NCBI RefSeq assembly: GCF_900091845.1
Contig: NZ_FMCI01000330.1
Location: forward strand, 1-35,179
DNA length: 35,179 bases
DNA from: Streptomyces sp. SolWspMP-5a-2
GTDB lineage: Bacteria > Actinomycetota > Actinomycetes > Streptomycetales > Streptomycetaceae
Direction of reading: 5' to 3'
This document shows, piece by piece, positions 22,986 through 30,664 of this stretch (position 1 is the stretch's first letter; each line of letters starts with the position of its first letter). The notes under the pieces were generated by a model. It worked only from the letters and a program-made list of their open reading frames with translations, made no database searches and was not told the DNA's origin. Position numbers and translations under genes: made by a program.

Positions 22986-24146
22986 ATGAGCCACGACTCC
23001 ACTGCCGCGCCGGAAGCCGCGGCCCGGAAACTCTCCGGGCGACGCCGCAAGGAGATCGTCGCGGTGCTGCTGTTCAGCGGCGGCCCCATCTTCGAGAGTT
23101 CCATACCACTGTCGGTGTTCGGGATCGACCGTCAGGACGCCGGTGTGCCCCGATACCGATTGCTGGTGTGCGGCGGCGAAGAAGGTCCGCTGCGGACCAC
23201 GGGCGGGCTCGAACTCACCGCACCGCATGGCCTGGAAGCGATCGCGCGGGCAGGCACGGTCGTCGTGCCCGCCTGGCGCTCGATCACCTCGCCGCCACCG
23301 GAGGACGCGCTCGACGCGCTGCGCCGGGCGCACGAGGAGGGGGCCCGCATCGTGGGCCTGTGCACCGGCGCGTTCGTGCTGGCGGCGGCGGGCCTGCTGG
23401 ACGGCCGCCCGGCCACCACGCACTGGATGTACGCGCCGACCCTGGCGAAACGCTATCCGTCGGTCCACGTGGACCCGCGCGAGCTGTTCGTCGACGACGG
23501 CGACGTCCTGACCTCGGCGGGCACCGCCGCGGGGATCGACCTCTGCCTCCACATCGTGCGGACGGACCACGGCAACGAGGCGGCGGGCGCGCTCGCCCGC
23601 CGGCTGGTGGTCCCGCCGCGCCGCACCGGCGGCCAGGAGCGCTACCTCGACAGGTCTTTACCAGAGGAGATCGGCGCCGACCCGCTCGCCGAGGTCGTCG
23701 CCTGGGCGCTGGAGCACCTCCACGAGCAGTTCGACGTGGAGACGCTCGCCGCGCGCGCCTACATGAGCCGCCGCACCTTCGACCGCCGGTTCCGGTCGCT
23801 GACGGGCAGCGCCCCGCTCCAGTGGCTGATCACCCAGCGGGTGCTGCAGGCGCAGCGGCTCCTGGAGACGTCCGACTACTCGGTGGACGAGGTCGCGGGC
23901 CGCTGCGGGTTCCGCTCGCCGGTGGCGCTGCGCGGGCACTTCCGCCGCCAGCTCGGTTCGTCGCCCGCGGCCTACCGCGCCGCCTACCGGGCCCGCCGCC
24001 CCCAGCAGGAGCGGCAGGCCGAACCGGAGCCGACGCCGGTGCCCCTCCTCCACCCGGAGGGACCGGTCCCGATGCAGGCCCGCCGCACACCCACGGTGAC
24101 GGGCCCGCCGCTGGCGAGCGTGCCGGGGCAGCGCAGCGGCACCTAG
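22986..24146 (+). CDS. adpA: AdpA, central AraC-family regulator of development and secondary metabolism
   Basis: 386 aa. The master activator of aerial growth and antibiotic genes in Streptomyces. The N-terminal DJ-1/PfpI-like (GATase1) dimerisation domain (about 22-200) includes VAVLLFSGGPIFESSIPLS and the nucleophile-elbow-like GLCTGAF (Cys126). The C-terminal AraC/XylS DNA-binding domain (about 235-335) includes TLAARAYMSRRTFDRRFR and SVDEVAGRCGFRSPVALRGHF. A basic, Pro-rich tail follows. Between the domains Leu225 is encoded by the rare TTA codon, making translation dependent on the bldA tRNA. ATG 22986 follows a GAGGGGGG site. Sequence and context (ornA downstream) match S. coelicolor AdpA almost throughout. 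Confidence 0.97.
   Translation: MSHDSTAAPEAAARKLSGRRRKEIVAVLLFSGGPIFESSIPLSVFGIDRQDAGVPRYRLLVCGGEEGPLRTTGGLELTAPHGLEAIARAGTVVVPAWRSITSPPPEDALDALRRAHEEGARIVGLCTGAFVLAAAGLLDGRPATTHWMYAPTLAKRYPSVHVDPRELFVDDGDVLTSAGTAAGIDLCLHIVRTDHGNEAAGALARRLVVPPRRTGGQERYLDRSLPEEIGADPLAEVVAWALEHLHEQFDVETLAARAYMSRRTFDRRFRSLTGSAPLQWLITQRVLQAQRLLETSDYSVDEVAGRCGFRSPVALRGHFRRQLGSSPAAYRAAYRARRPQQERQAEPEPTPVPLLHPEGPVPMQARRTPTVTGPPLASVPGQRSGT
23658..23660 (+). other. In-frame TTA leucine codon (bldA-dependent) in adpA
   Basis: Codon 225 of adpA is TTA, in the linker between the two domains, at the place known in other adpA genes. I saw no other in-frame TTA codon in the genes of this window. Confidence 0.95.
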
Positions 24147-24161
24147 CGGGACGACACGGCG

Positions 24162-24198
24162 GGGACGCCGGACGGGCCGTCCGCCCGTCCGGCGTCCC
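24162..24198 (+). terminator. adpA terminator
   Basis: A perfect 15-bp stem GGGACGCCGGACGGG / CCCGTCCGGCGTCCC with a 7-nt loop, 15 bp after the adpA stop. Confidence 0.9.
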
Positions 24199-24306
24199 GT
24201 GCGTGGGGCCAGGACCGGCGGCGCGACCGGTCCGGGACGGCGTTCCCGCGGCCCCGGTGCCGACGCGGGGCGACCCGGGGGCGCACACCGGCCGTAAGGT
24301 GGGCGC

Positions 24307-24909
24307 ATGAACGATCGCATGGTGTGGATCGACTGCGAGATGACCGGCCTCTCGCTGTCCGACGACGCGCTCATCGAGGTGGCCGCCCTCGTCACCGATT
24401 CGGAGCTGAACGTACTCGGCGAGGGCGTCGACATCGTCGTCCGGCCGCCGGACCGGTCCCTGGAGACGATGCCGGACGTGGTGCGCCAGATGCACACCAG
24501 CTCCGGACTGCTCGACGAACTCGCCGGGGGCACGACCCTGGCCGACGCCGAGGAGCAGGTCCTCTCCTACATCAGGGAACACGTCAAGGAACCCGGCAAG
24601 GCGCCGCTGTGCGGCAACACCGTCGGGACCGACCGCGGCTTCCTGCTCCGTGACATGCCGACGCTGGAGAGCTACCTCCACTACCGCATCGTCGACGTGT
24701 CCAGCATCAAGGAGCTGGCCCGCCGCTGGTACCCGAGGGCGTACTTCAACAGCCCGGAGAAGAACGGCAACCACCGCGCGCTGGCCGACATCCGGGAGTC
24801 GATCGCGGAGCTGCGCTACTACCGCGAGGCCGTCTTCGTCCCCCAGCCGGGACCCGACTCGGAGACCGCGCGGACCATCGCCGCGAAGCACGTGGTGCCC
24901 GCCCGGTAA
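24307..24909 (+). CDS. ornA: Oligoribonuclease
   Basis: 200 aa. A DEDDh 3'-5' exonuclease that degrades 2-5-nt RNA to mononucleotides and also clears pGpG from cyclic-di-GMP turnover. The motifs are in order: WIDCEMTGL (first Asp/Glu, residues 8-10), GNTVGTDRGFLLRDMP, HYRIVDVSSIKELARRWYP, and NHRALADIRESIAELRYYR with the catalytic His/Asp. ATG 24307 was chosen; an internal ATG at Met5 would begin one residue before the catalytic block. The gene lies after the adpA terminator, an arrangement conserved in Streptomyces where loss of ornA affects aerial growth. It ends in a stable hairpin before tRNA-His. Confidence 0.96.
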   Translation: MNDRMVWIDCEMTGLSLSDDALIEVAALVTDSELNVLGEGVDIVVRPPDRSLETMPDVVRQMHTSSGLLDELAGGTTLADAEEQVLSYIREHVKEPGKAPLCGNTVGTDRGFLLRDMPTLESYLHYRIVDVSSIKELARRWYPRAYFNSPEKNGNHRALADIRESIAELRYYREAVFVPQPGPDSETARTIAAKHVVPAR

Positions 24910-24930
24910 AGGGGTGCGCGAGCACCCCTT
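24909..24930 (+). terminator. ornA terminator
   Basis: AAGGGGTGC, tetraloop GCGA, GCACCCCTT: a 9-bp stem starting at the last base of the ornA stop codon. Confidence 0.8.
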
Positions 24931-24990
24931 CGGACCCTGTACACTTTTTCTCGGCCGGTCGGTGAAACACCAAGTCACACGCCGGTCGTG

Positions 24991-25063
24991 GTGGGTGTAG
25001 CTCAGTTGGTAGAGCACCTGGTTGTGGTCCAGGTGGCCGCGGGTTCAAGTCCCGTCACTCACC
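24991..25063 (+). tRNA. tRNA-His (anticodon GTG)
   Basis: All arms fold: acceptor GTGGGTG with CACTCAC (one G-T wobble), D arm GCTC...GAGC, anticodon stem CCTGG/CCAGG with loop TTGTGGT (anticodon GTG), and T arm with TTCAAGT loop. The discriminator is C25063, and the G at 24990 can supply the extra 5' G-1 that is characteristic of tRNA-His. CCA is not encoded. The gene appears intact with no integrase or attachment duplication beside it. Confidence 0.97.
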
Positions 25064-25069
25064 CTGGAA

Positions 25070-25109
25070 GATCAAGGGCTGACCTGGAAGTTCAGGTCAG
25101 CCCTTGATC
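25070..25109 (+). terminator. tRNA-His terminator
   Basis: A perfect 17-bp stem GATCAAGGGCTGACCTG / CAGGTCAGCCCTTGATC with a 6-nt loop, 7 nt after the tRNA. It is the longest perfect stem among the window's terminators. Confidence 0.92.
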
Positions 25110-25411
25110 CGTTTCCCGGGTCCTCCCCTCGACGGCGCGCATCGCGGAACGCCCGGGGAAACCGGGCCCGGCCGCCCTCCAGGTGACATGGCGTCAGAAC
25201 AGCGCCCGCCAGAGGGAGAACGACAGCGGCCACCTGCCGCCGGACGGGGTCCAGGACGGCGCCGGCGGCGGCCGTCTCCCACGGCGGGCGGACGGCTTTC
25301 CCGGGGTGCCGCACGTGCCGCCCGCGGCGCCCCCCGCTGCGCCGAGATGCAGGGTCCGCGGTCTGGGGCGAGCCTGGAGAAAGCCTCCTTCTCCCTATCG
25401 CTTGGAGCGTC
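25110..25411. other. Intergenic region after tRNA-His
   Basis: About 300 bp of GC-rich sequence without a convincing gene, repeat or promoter. The last 10 bases carry the GGAG ribosome site for the next gene. Confidence 0.5.
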
Positions 25412-25657
25412 ATGATCGTCAAGATGTTGCACGAAAAGGGCCTCAAGGCGGAGCACGCGTACCTCGCGGGGTTCGTCTCCATCGGTTTGTCGGTCGCGTC
25501 GTGGTGCGGCTCGATGAAGGCGGAGGCCGCCGGTACGGCGCGCGCCGACCGCTGGGGGATCTTCGTCGGGGAGTGGGCCCCCACGTTCTTCGGGCTGGGT
25601 CTGGCGCTGGCGCACTACGAGCACGACGAGGACGCGTTGCACTCGGTGACCCGCTGA
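25412..25657 (+). CDS. Small membrane protein of unknown function
   Basis: 81 aa from ATG 25412 with GGAG at 25404-25407. After a basic N-terminus (MIVKMLHEKGLKAEH) there are two hydrophobic segments, AYLAGFVSIGLSVASWC (about 16-32) and WGIFVGEWAPTFFGLGLALA (about 48-67), joined by a charged loop, and a short acidic tail HYEHDEDALHSVTR. A two-helix inner-membrane protein is likely. I recognise it as a conserved Streptomyces hypothetical but know no function. It stands alone between tRNA-His and the ceb locus and is followed by a hairpin. Confidence 0.8.
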   Translation: MIVKMLHEKGLKAEHAYLAGFVSIGLSVASWCGSMKAEAAGTARADRWGIFVGEWAPTFFGLGLALAHYEHDEDALHSVTR

Positions 25658-25713
25658 CCCCGCATCCCGCATCCCGCACGGCAGAAGCCCGGCCCGGCCC
25701 CCGGCGCGGACCA

Positions 25714-25742
25714 CGGAGCCCCACCCCCGGGTGGGGCTTCCG
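25714..25742. terminator. Hairpin between small membrane gene and cebR
   Basis: CGGAGCCCCACCC pairs with GGGTGGGGCTTCCG, with one bulged base and a 2-nt loop. It could serve both converging genes. Confidence 0.65.
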
Positions 25743-25849
25743 TCGTCACCCGCGACGCTCCGGCCGGACGGTGGACGCGCTCGGGGGCCGGTCGCCGCCG
25801 GGAGGCGCCCGCCCAGGTCAGTGCCCGGCCGCCGGGCGCGCGGCCCCGG

Positions 25850-26905
25850 TCAGGACGAGGCCCGGGGCACCAGTTCCGTCGCCAGGACCATCTGGCGGCG
25901 CTCCAGGCCGCGGGAGACGGCCGGGCGGCGGTCCGCGATCTCGGTGAGCAGCAGGTCGATCATGCGGCGGCCCATCTCCTCGATGGGCTGCCTGACGCTG
26001 GTGAGCGGCGGGTCCATGTGCCGGGCTATGGCCGAGTCGTCGTAGCCGACCAGCGCCACGTCGTCCGGGATGCGCAGGCCGCGCTCGCGCAGCACCTGGC
26101 GGGCCCCGGCCGCCATCACGTCCGACCCGGCGAAGACGGCGTCCAGGTGCGGGCGGCGGCCGAGCAGTTCGGTCATCGCGCGTCGACCGCCCTCCTCGGT
26201 GAAGTCGCCCGGCTCGACGAGGAGTTCGTCGACCACGTGCCCGGCGTCGCGCAGGGCGTCCCGGTAGCCGTCGACGCGGCGCTGGGCCCCGTACACGTCC
26301 AGGCGGCCGGTGATGTGGGCTATCGTGCGCCGCCCCCGGCCCAGCAGGTGCTCGACGGCGGAGCGGCCGCCGCCGTAGTTGTCGGAGTCCACCGAGGTGA
26401 GCGTCTCCGCGGCGGAGCGCGGGCCGCTGATCACGGCCGGGATCTCCAGCTGGGACAACAGGTCGGGCAGCGGGTCGTCGGCGTGCACGGAGACCAGCAG
26501 GACGCCGTCCACCCGGTGCGCGGCCAGGTACTGGGCCAGGCGCCGCCGCTCGCGGTCGCTGCCCGCGAAGATGAGCAGCAGCTGCATGTGCGTCTCGGAC
26601 AGCTCGGCGCCGACGCCCTTGAGCATGTCCGAGAAGTACGGCTCGGCGAAGAAGCGGGTCTCCGGCTCCGGGACGACCAGGGCGATGGCGTCGGTGCGGT
26701 TGGCGGCGAGGGCGCGGGCGGCCGTGTTGGGCACGTAGCCCAGCTCGGCGACGGCCGCCTCCACGGCGGCGCGGGTGGCGTCGCTGACCCGCGGCGAACC
26801 GTTGATCACCCGGGAGACCGTGCCCCGCCCGACGCCCGCGCGCGCGGCGACTTCCTCCAGTGTGGGTCGTCCCCCACTCCTGCTCCGCGCTCCGTGGGTT
26901 GCCAT
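25850..26905 (-). CDS. cebR: CebR, LacI-family repressor of cello-oligosaccharide use
   Basis: 351 aa. The N-terminal LacI helix-turn-helix and hinge are clear: PTLEEVAARAGVGRGTVSRV followed by INGSPRVSDATRAAVEAAV (about 14-52), then ELGYVPNTAARALA. The effector domain (about 70-345) shows the periplasmic-binding fold with DGVLLVSVHADDPLPDLL, DSDNYGGGRSAVEHLL, AVFAGSDVMAAGA and LVGYDDSAIARHMDPPLTSVRQP. Divergent from cebE, whose promoter region carries a perfect copy of the known CebR box TGGGAGCGCTCCCA; a second copy overlaps bglC. In other Streptomyces CebR is released by cellobiose or cellotriose and controls cellulose use and, in S. scabies, thaxtomin. S. coelicolor equivalent: SCO2794. 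Confidence 0.93.
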   Translation of the reverse strand: MATHGARSRSGGRPTLEEVAARAGVGRGTVSRVINGSPRVSDATRAAVEAAVAELGYVPNTAARALAANRTDAIALVVPEPETRFFAEPYFSDMLKGVGAELSETHMQLLLIFAGSDRERRRLAQYLAAHRVDGVLLVSVHADDPLPDLLSQLEIPAVISGPRSAAETLTSVDSDNYGGGRSAVEHLLGRGRRTIAHITGRLDVYGAQRRVDGYRDALRDAGHVVDELLVEPGDFTEEGGRRAMTELLGRRPHLDAVFAGSDVMAAGARQVLRERGLRIPDDVALVGYDDSAIARHMDPPLTSVRQPIEEMGRRMIDLLLTEIADRRPAVSRGLERRQMVLATELVPRASS

Positions 26906-27240
26906 GGGCCTCGCCTTCCCGCAGTCGTCATCTCACCGGCCTGTGGAATTTAACAGCCGGAGCTGGGGCGCAGACCGGCGCCGGGGGCGGGCAGCGCCCC
27001 GGCCGCCGGATCCGGCGATTCCAGTTAACGTCCCGATAACTGAAGGCATCACGCCCTGCTCGCTCCCTTGACACCCCCGCCGGAACCGGCCAACCTTCAA
27101 CACATCACCTGTGGGAGCGCTCCCACAGTACCTGACACATACACATCCCGCACGTTCCCCGCCCGAGCCGCAGCGAGTACCAACGGGCCCAACAGTGCAG
27201 TTGGCCGGGGGGTCGGCACGTCAGGCAACAGGAGGACGCA
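26906..27240. other. cebR-cebE divergent regulatory region
   Basis: 335 bp without a gene. Rightward, TTGACA at 27068-27073 is a good -35; the -10 is weak (CAACCT/AACCTT near 27091-27097). The CebR operator lies just downstream at 27109-27128, which fits roadblock repression. GGAGG at 27231-27235 serves cebE. No terminator-like stem was noted. Confidence 0.55.
27109..27128. promoter_or_regulatory. CebR box upstream of cebE (perfect)
   Basis: TGGGAGCGCTCCCA (27112-27125) is an exact copy of the known CebR palindrome. The symmetry extends to 20 bp, CTGTGGGAGCGCTCCCACAG. It is 113 bp upstream of the cebE ATG. Confidence 0.93.
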
Positions 27241-28569
27241 ATGCGCACGAGTACCCGCCGGTCCCACCGGCTGATGGCCCTCGCGGCCGTCGCCGCGCTG
27301 ACTACGGGACTGCTGGCCGGTTGCGCCAGCGACTCGGACGACGGCTCGTCGAACTCTAACGACAGCGGCGGCAACGCCAAGGGCAAAACGACACTCACCA
27401 TCGGCACCTTCGGTGTGTTCGGCTACAAGCAGGCCGGTCTGTACGACGACTACATGAAGCAGCACCCGGACGTCACCATCAAGGAGAACGTCACCACCCG
27501 CACCGACGTGTACTGGCCGAAGGTGCTCACCCGCCTCCAGGCCGGTTCCGGCACCGACGACATCCAGGCGATCGAGGTCGGCAACATCACCGAGGCCGTC
27601 CAGACGCAGGCCGACAAGTTCGTCGACCTGGGCAAGGACGTCGACAAGTCCCAGTGGCTCGACTGGAAGAACGACCAGGCCACGACCAAGGACGGCAAGC
27701 TGATCGGGCTCGGCACCGACATCGGTCCGATGGCCATCTGCTACCGCAAGGACCTCTTCAAGAAGGCCGGCCTGGAGACGGACCGCACCAAGCTCGCCGC
27801 GCAGTGGAAGGGCGACTGGGCGAAGTACGTCGACCTGGGCAAGGAGTACATGAAGAAGGCGCCCAGCGGCACCAAGTTCGTGGACTCCGCCTCCTCGGTC
27901 TACAACGCGGCCCTGGGCGGCGAGAGCCAGACGTACTACGACAAGGACGGCAACGTCGTCTGGGACAAGTCCGCGGGCGTGAAGAAGTCCTGGAACGTCG
28001 CGATGTCGGTGGCGACCAGCAACATGTCGGCGAAGCTGAAGCAGTTCGACAAGCCCTGGGACCAGGGCTTCGCCAACGCCTCGTTCGCCACGGTGGCCTG
28101 CCCGGCGTGGATGATCGGCTACATCGAGCAGAAGTCCGGTGACTCCGGCAAGGGCAACTGGGACGTGGCGGCGGCGCCGACCGCGGCCAACTGGGGCGGC
28201 TCGTTCATCGGCGTGCCGACGGCGGGCAAGCACCAGAAGGAGGCCATCGCCCTGGCGAAGTGGCTGACCGCGCCCGAGCAGCAGGCCAAGGTCTTCGCGA
28301 AGCAGGCCAGCTTCCCGTCGACCCCGGGTGCCTACACGAGCCTGAAGCCCGCCACCGAGACCACGTCGTACTTCTCCGACGCCCCGATCACGCAGATCTT
28401 CTCCGACTCGGCGAAGACGATCCCGTCGCAGTTCCACGGCGCCAAGGACCAGCCGATCGGCACCGCGATCACGGACGTCGGCATCCTCCAGGTCGAGCAG
28501 AAGGGCAAGACCCCGGCCCAGGGCTGGGACGCGGCCGGCAAGGAGATCAAGGACGTGCTCGGCCAGTGA
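27241..28569 (+). CDS. cebE: Cellobiose/cellotriose-binding ABC transporter lipoprotein
   Basis: 442 aa. The extracellular solute-binding component of the cello-oligosaccharide importer. The signal peptide MRTSTRRSHRLMALAAVAAL leads to lipobox LLAGC with Cys28, so a membrane-anchored lipoprotein. The mature part is a family 1 sugar-binding protein: LTIGTFGVFGYKQAGLYDDYMKQ-type start, EVGNITEAVQTQADKFVDL, GTDIGPMAICYRKDLFKKAG and a late WDVAAAPTAANWGGSFIGVP. GGAGG 5 nt upstream of the ATG. Its stop overlaps the GTG start of cebF. The transporter's ATPase (MsiK in Streptomyces) is not in this locus, as usual. Confidence 0.94.
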   Translation: MRTSTRRSHRLMALAAVAALTTGLLAGCASDSDDGSSNSNDSGGNAKGKTTLTIGTFGVFGYKQAGLYDDYMKQHPDVTIKENVTTRTDVYWPKVLTRLQAGSGTDDIQAIEVGNITEAVQTQADKFVDLGKDVDKSQWLDWKNDQATTKDGKLIGLGTDIGPMAICYRKDLFKKAGLETDRTKLAAQWKGDWAKYVDLGKEYMKKAPSGTKFVDSASSVYNAALGGESQTYYDKDGNVVWDKSAGVKKSWNVAMSVATSNMSAKLKQFDKPWDQGFANASFATVACPAWMIGYIEQKSGDSGKGNWDVAAAPTAANWGGSFIGVPTAGKHQKEAIALAKWLTAPEQQAKVFAKQASFPSTPGAYTSLKPATETTSYFSDAPITQIFSDSAKTIPSQFHGAKDQPIGTAITDVGILQVEQKGKTPAQGWDAAGKEIKDVLGQ

Positions 28570-29594
28570 CCAGCTCCAAGCAGGCTCTCGCGGATCCCGC
28601 GTCGAGTGCCGAGGCCGCGTCCGGCTCCCAGCCGGGCGCGGCCCGGGGCGCTCGCGGTCGCGGTACGCCGGGCCAGGGCCCCGACTCCTGGCGCAGCCGG
28701 TTCTACCGCTGGGACATGAAGGCGTCGCCCTACGTCTTCATCGCCCCCTTCTTCGTCATCTTCGGCGCGTTCTCGCTGATCCCGCTCCTCTACACGGCCT
28801 GGTACTCGCTGCACAACGTGCAGCTGTCCGCGCTGGACCACCAGACCTGGGCGGGCCTGGACAACTACCGGAACCTGTTGTCCTCGGACTTCTTCTGGAA
28901 CGCCCTGAAGAACACCTTCACGATCGGTGTGCTCGCCACCGTCCCGCAGCTGATGGCCGCGCTCTGGCTGGCCCATCTGCTCAACTACCACCTGCGCGGC
29001 TCCACCGTCTGGCGGGTCGTGATGCTCACCCCGTACGCCACCTCGGTGGCGGCGGCGACGCTCGTCTTCACGCTGCTGTACTCGTGGGACGGCGGCATGG
29101 TCAACTGGTTCCTGCACTTCTTCGGCGTCGACGCGATCAACTGGCGTGAGTCCGACATCGGTTCGCAGTTCGCGGTGTCGTCGATCGTGATCTGGCGGTG
29201 GACCGGCTACAACGCGCTGATCTACCTCGCCGCGATGCAGGCCATCCCGTCCGACCTGTACGAGTCGGCGGCCATCGACGGCGCCAACCGCTGGCAGCAG
29301 TTCCTGCACGTGACGGTCCCGCAGCTGCGGCCGACGATCCTCTTCACGGTCGTCGTCTCGACCATCGGCGCCACCCAGCTCTTCGGTGAGCCGCTGCTGT
29401 TCGGCGGCGTCAGCGGATCGAAGGGCGGCTCCGAGCACCAGTACCAGACGCTCGGTCTGTACATGTACGACCAGGGCTGGATCATCGGCAACCTCGGCAA
29501 GGCGTCGGCGATCGCGTGGTCGATGTTCCTGATCCTGCTGATCGTCGCCGTGATCAACCTGCTGCTCACCCGACGGCTGAGGAAGTCCCAATGA
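28566..29594 (+). CDS. cebF: Cello-oligosaccharide ABC transporter permease CebF
   Basis: 342 aa from GTG 28566, overlapping the cebE stop (GTGA). An N-terminal hydrophilic tail of about 50 residues is followed by about six membrane segments, the first near residues 54-80 (SPYVFIAPFFVIFGAFSLIP). The cytoplasmic EAA loop that contacts the ATPase is visible as ESAAIDGANRWQQFLHVTVP from residue 233. Typical MalF-type (binding-protein-dependent transport) inner-membrane component. It forms the channel with CebG; the shared ATPase is expected to be MsiK from elsewhere. Its stop overlaps the cebG start. Confidence 0.94.
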   Translation: MTSSKQALADPASSAEAASGSQPGAARGARGRGTPGQGPDSWRSRFYRWDMKASPYVFIAPFFVIFGAFSLIPLLYTAWYSLHNVQLSALDHQTWAGLDNYRNLLSSDFFWNALKNTFTIGVLATVPQLMAALWLAHLLNYHLRGSTVWRVVMLTPYATSVAAATLVFTLLYSWDGGMVNWFLHFFGVDAINWRESDIGSQFAVSSIVIWRWTGYNALIYLAAMQAIPSDLYESAAIDGANRWQQFLHVTVPQLRPTILFTVVVSTIGATQLFGEPLLFGGVSGSKGGSEHQYQTLGLYMYDQGWIIGNLGKASAIAWSMFLILLIVAVINLLLTRRLRKSQ

Positions 29595-30484
29595 CCACCA
29601 GTGAACTGACGTTGCCTCAGACGCGGGAGAAGAAGGGCCGCACCCGCCGGGTGATGGGCGCGGGCAAGCAGCTGCACGCCGGTCCTGTGACCTACGTCGT
29701 GCTCACCGTGTTCGCGCTGGTCTCGCTGGCCCCGCTGGTGTGGACCGCCATCGCGGCCTCGCGCACCGACCGGCGGCTGGCGGAGACCCCGCCACCGCTC
29801 TGGTTCGGCGGGAACCTGTTCAAGAACCTGGAGGCGGCCTGGGACCAGGCCGGGCTCGGGACCGCGATGCTGAACAGCACGATCGTCGCGGGCACCATCA
29901 CCGTCAGCACGGTGCTGTTCTCCACCCTCGCCGGGTTCGCCTTCGCCAAGCTGCGGTTCCGGTTCTCCGGGTTCCTGCTGCTGCTGACCATCGGCACCAT
30001 GATGATCCCGCCGCAGCTCGCCGTCGTCCCGCTGTATCTGTGGATGAGCGACTTCGGCTGGTCGAACCAGCTCCAGACGGTCATCCTGCCGACCCTGGTG
30101 ACGGCGTTCGGCACGTTCTTCATGCGGCAGTACCTGGTCCAGGCGCTGCCGAGCGAGCTGATCGAGGCGGCCCGGGTGGACGGCGCGTCCAGTCTGCGGG
30201 TGGTGTGGCACGTGGTCTTCCCGGCGGCGCGGCCCGCGATGGCCGTCCTCGGCCTGCTGACGTTCGTGTTCGCCTGGAACGACTTCCTGTGGCCGATCAT
30301 CGCCCTCAACCAGCAGAACCCGACCGTGCAGGTCGCGCTCAACTCGCTGGGCACCGGCTATGTCCCGGACCAGGCCGTGATCATGGCGGGCGCGCTGCTG
30401 GGCACGCTGCCGCTGCTGATCGCCTTCATCCTCTTCGGCAAGCAGATCGTGGGCGGCATCATGCAGGGCGCGATCAAGGGCTGA
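29591..30484 (+). CDS. cebG: Cello-oligosaccharide ABC transporter permease CebG
   Basis: 297 aa. ATG 29591 overlaps the cebF stop (ATGA), so upstream in-frame codons are ignored. A MalG-type permease with about six membrane segments, beginning GPVTYVVLTVFALVSLAPLVW (about 31-51), LLLLTIGTMMIPPQLAVVPLYL in the middle and LLGTLPLLIAFILFGKQIVGG at the end. The EAA loop EAARVDGASSLRVVWHVVFP starts at residue 192. The gene ends 180 bp before bglC, with a GC hairpin and a pyrimidine-rich tract between. Confidence 0.94.
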   Translation: MTTSELTLPQTREKKGRTRRVMGAGKQLHAGPVTYVVLTVFALVSLAPLVWTAIAASRTDRRLAETPPPLWFGGNLFKNLEAAWDQAGLGTAMLNSTIVAGTITVSTVLFSTLAGFAFAKLRFRFSGFLLLLTIGTMMIPPQLAVVPLYLWMSDFGWSNQLQTVILPTLVTAFGTFFMRQYLVQALPSELIEAARVDGASSLRVVWHVVFPAARPAMAVLGLLTFVFAWNDFLWPIIALNQQNPTVQVALNSLGTGYVPDQAVIMAGALLGTLPLLIAFILFGKQIVGGIMQGAIKG

Positions 30485-30512
30485 CGCGGCCCCCGCGCAC
30501 CACGCGCCCTCC

Positions 30513-30540
30513 GGGGCCGGGCCCGCACGGCTCCGGCCCC
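30513..30540 (+). terminator. Hairpin after cebG
   Basis: GGGGCCGG / CCGGCCCC, 8 bp with a 12-nt loop, about 29 bp after the cebG stop. It may attenuate or separate cebEFG from bglC. A C/T-rich tract follows. Confidence 0.5.
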
Positions 30541-30650
30541 CTCCGCCCCTCCCCTTCTCTCCTCCCTCCTGCCTCTCCCCTCTCCCCGTCCACTCCCCTC
30601 CCTGTGTCCGCCCTTCCCCCTGACGACCCGTCGGTCTCCACGACCACCAA

Positions 30651-30664
30651 TGGGAGCGCTTCCA
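30651..30664. promoter_or_regulatory. CebR box covering the bglC ribosome site and start codon
   Basis: TGGGAGCGCTTCCA matches the CebR box TGGGAGCGCTCCCA at 13 of 14 positions. The GGAG inside it (30653-30656) is the bglC Shine-Dalgarno, and its last base is the A of the bglC ATG. Confidence 0.9.

Noticed and set aside
24991..25110. tRNA-His as an integration site for a mobile element
   Set aside because: The tRNA is intact, no integrase is nearby, and the inverted repeat after it is a simple terminator rather than a duplicated tRNA end.
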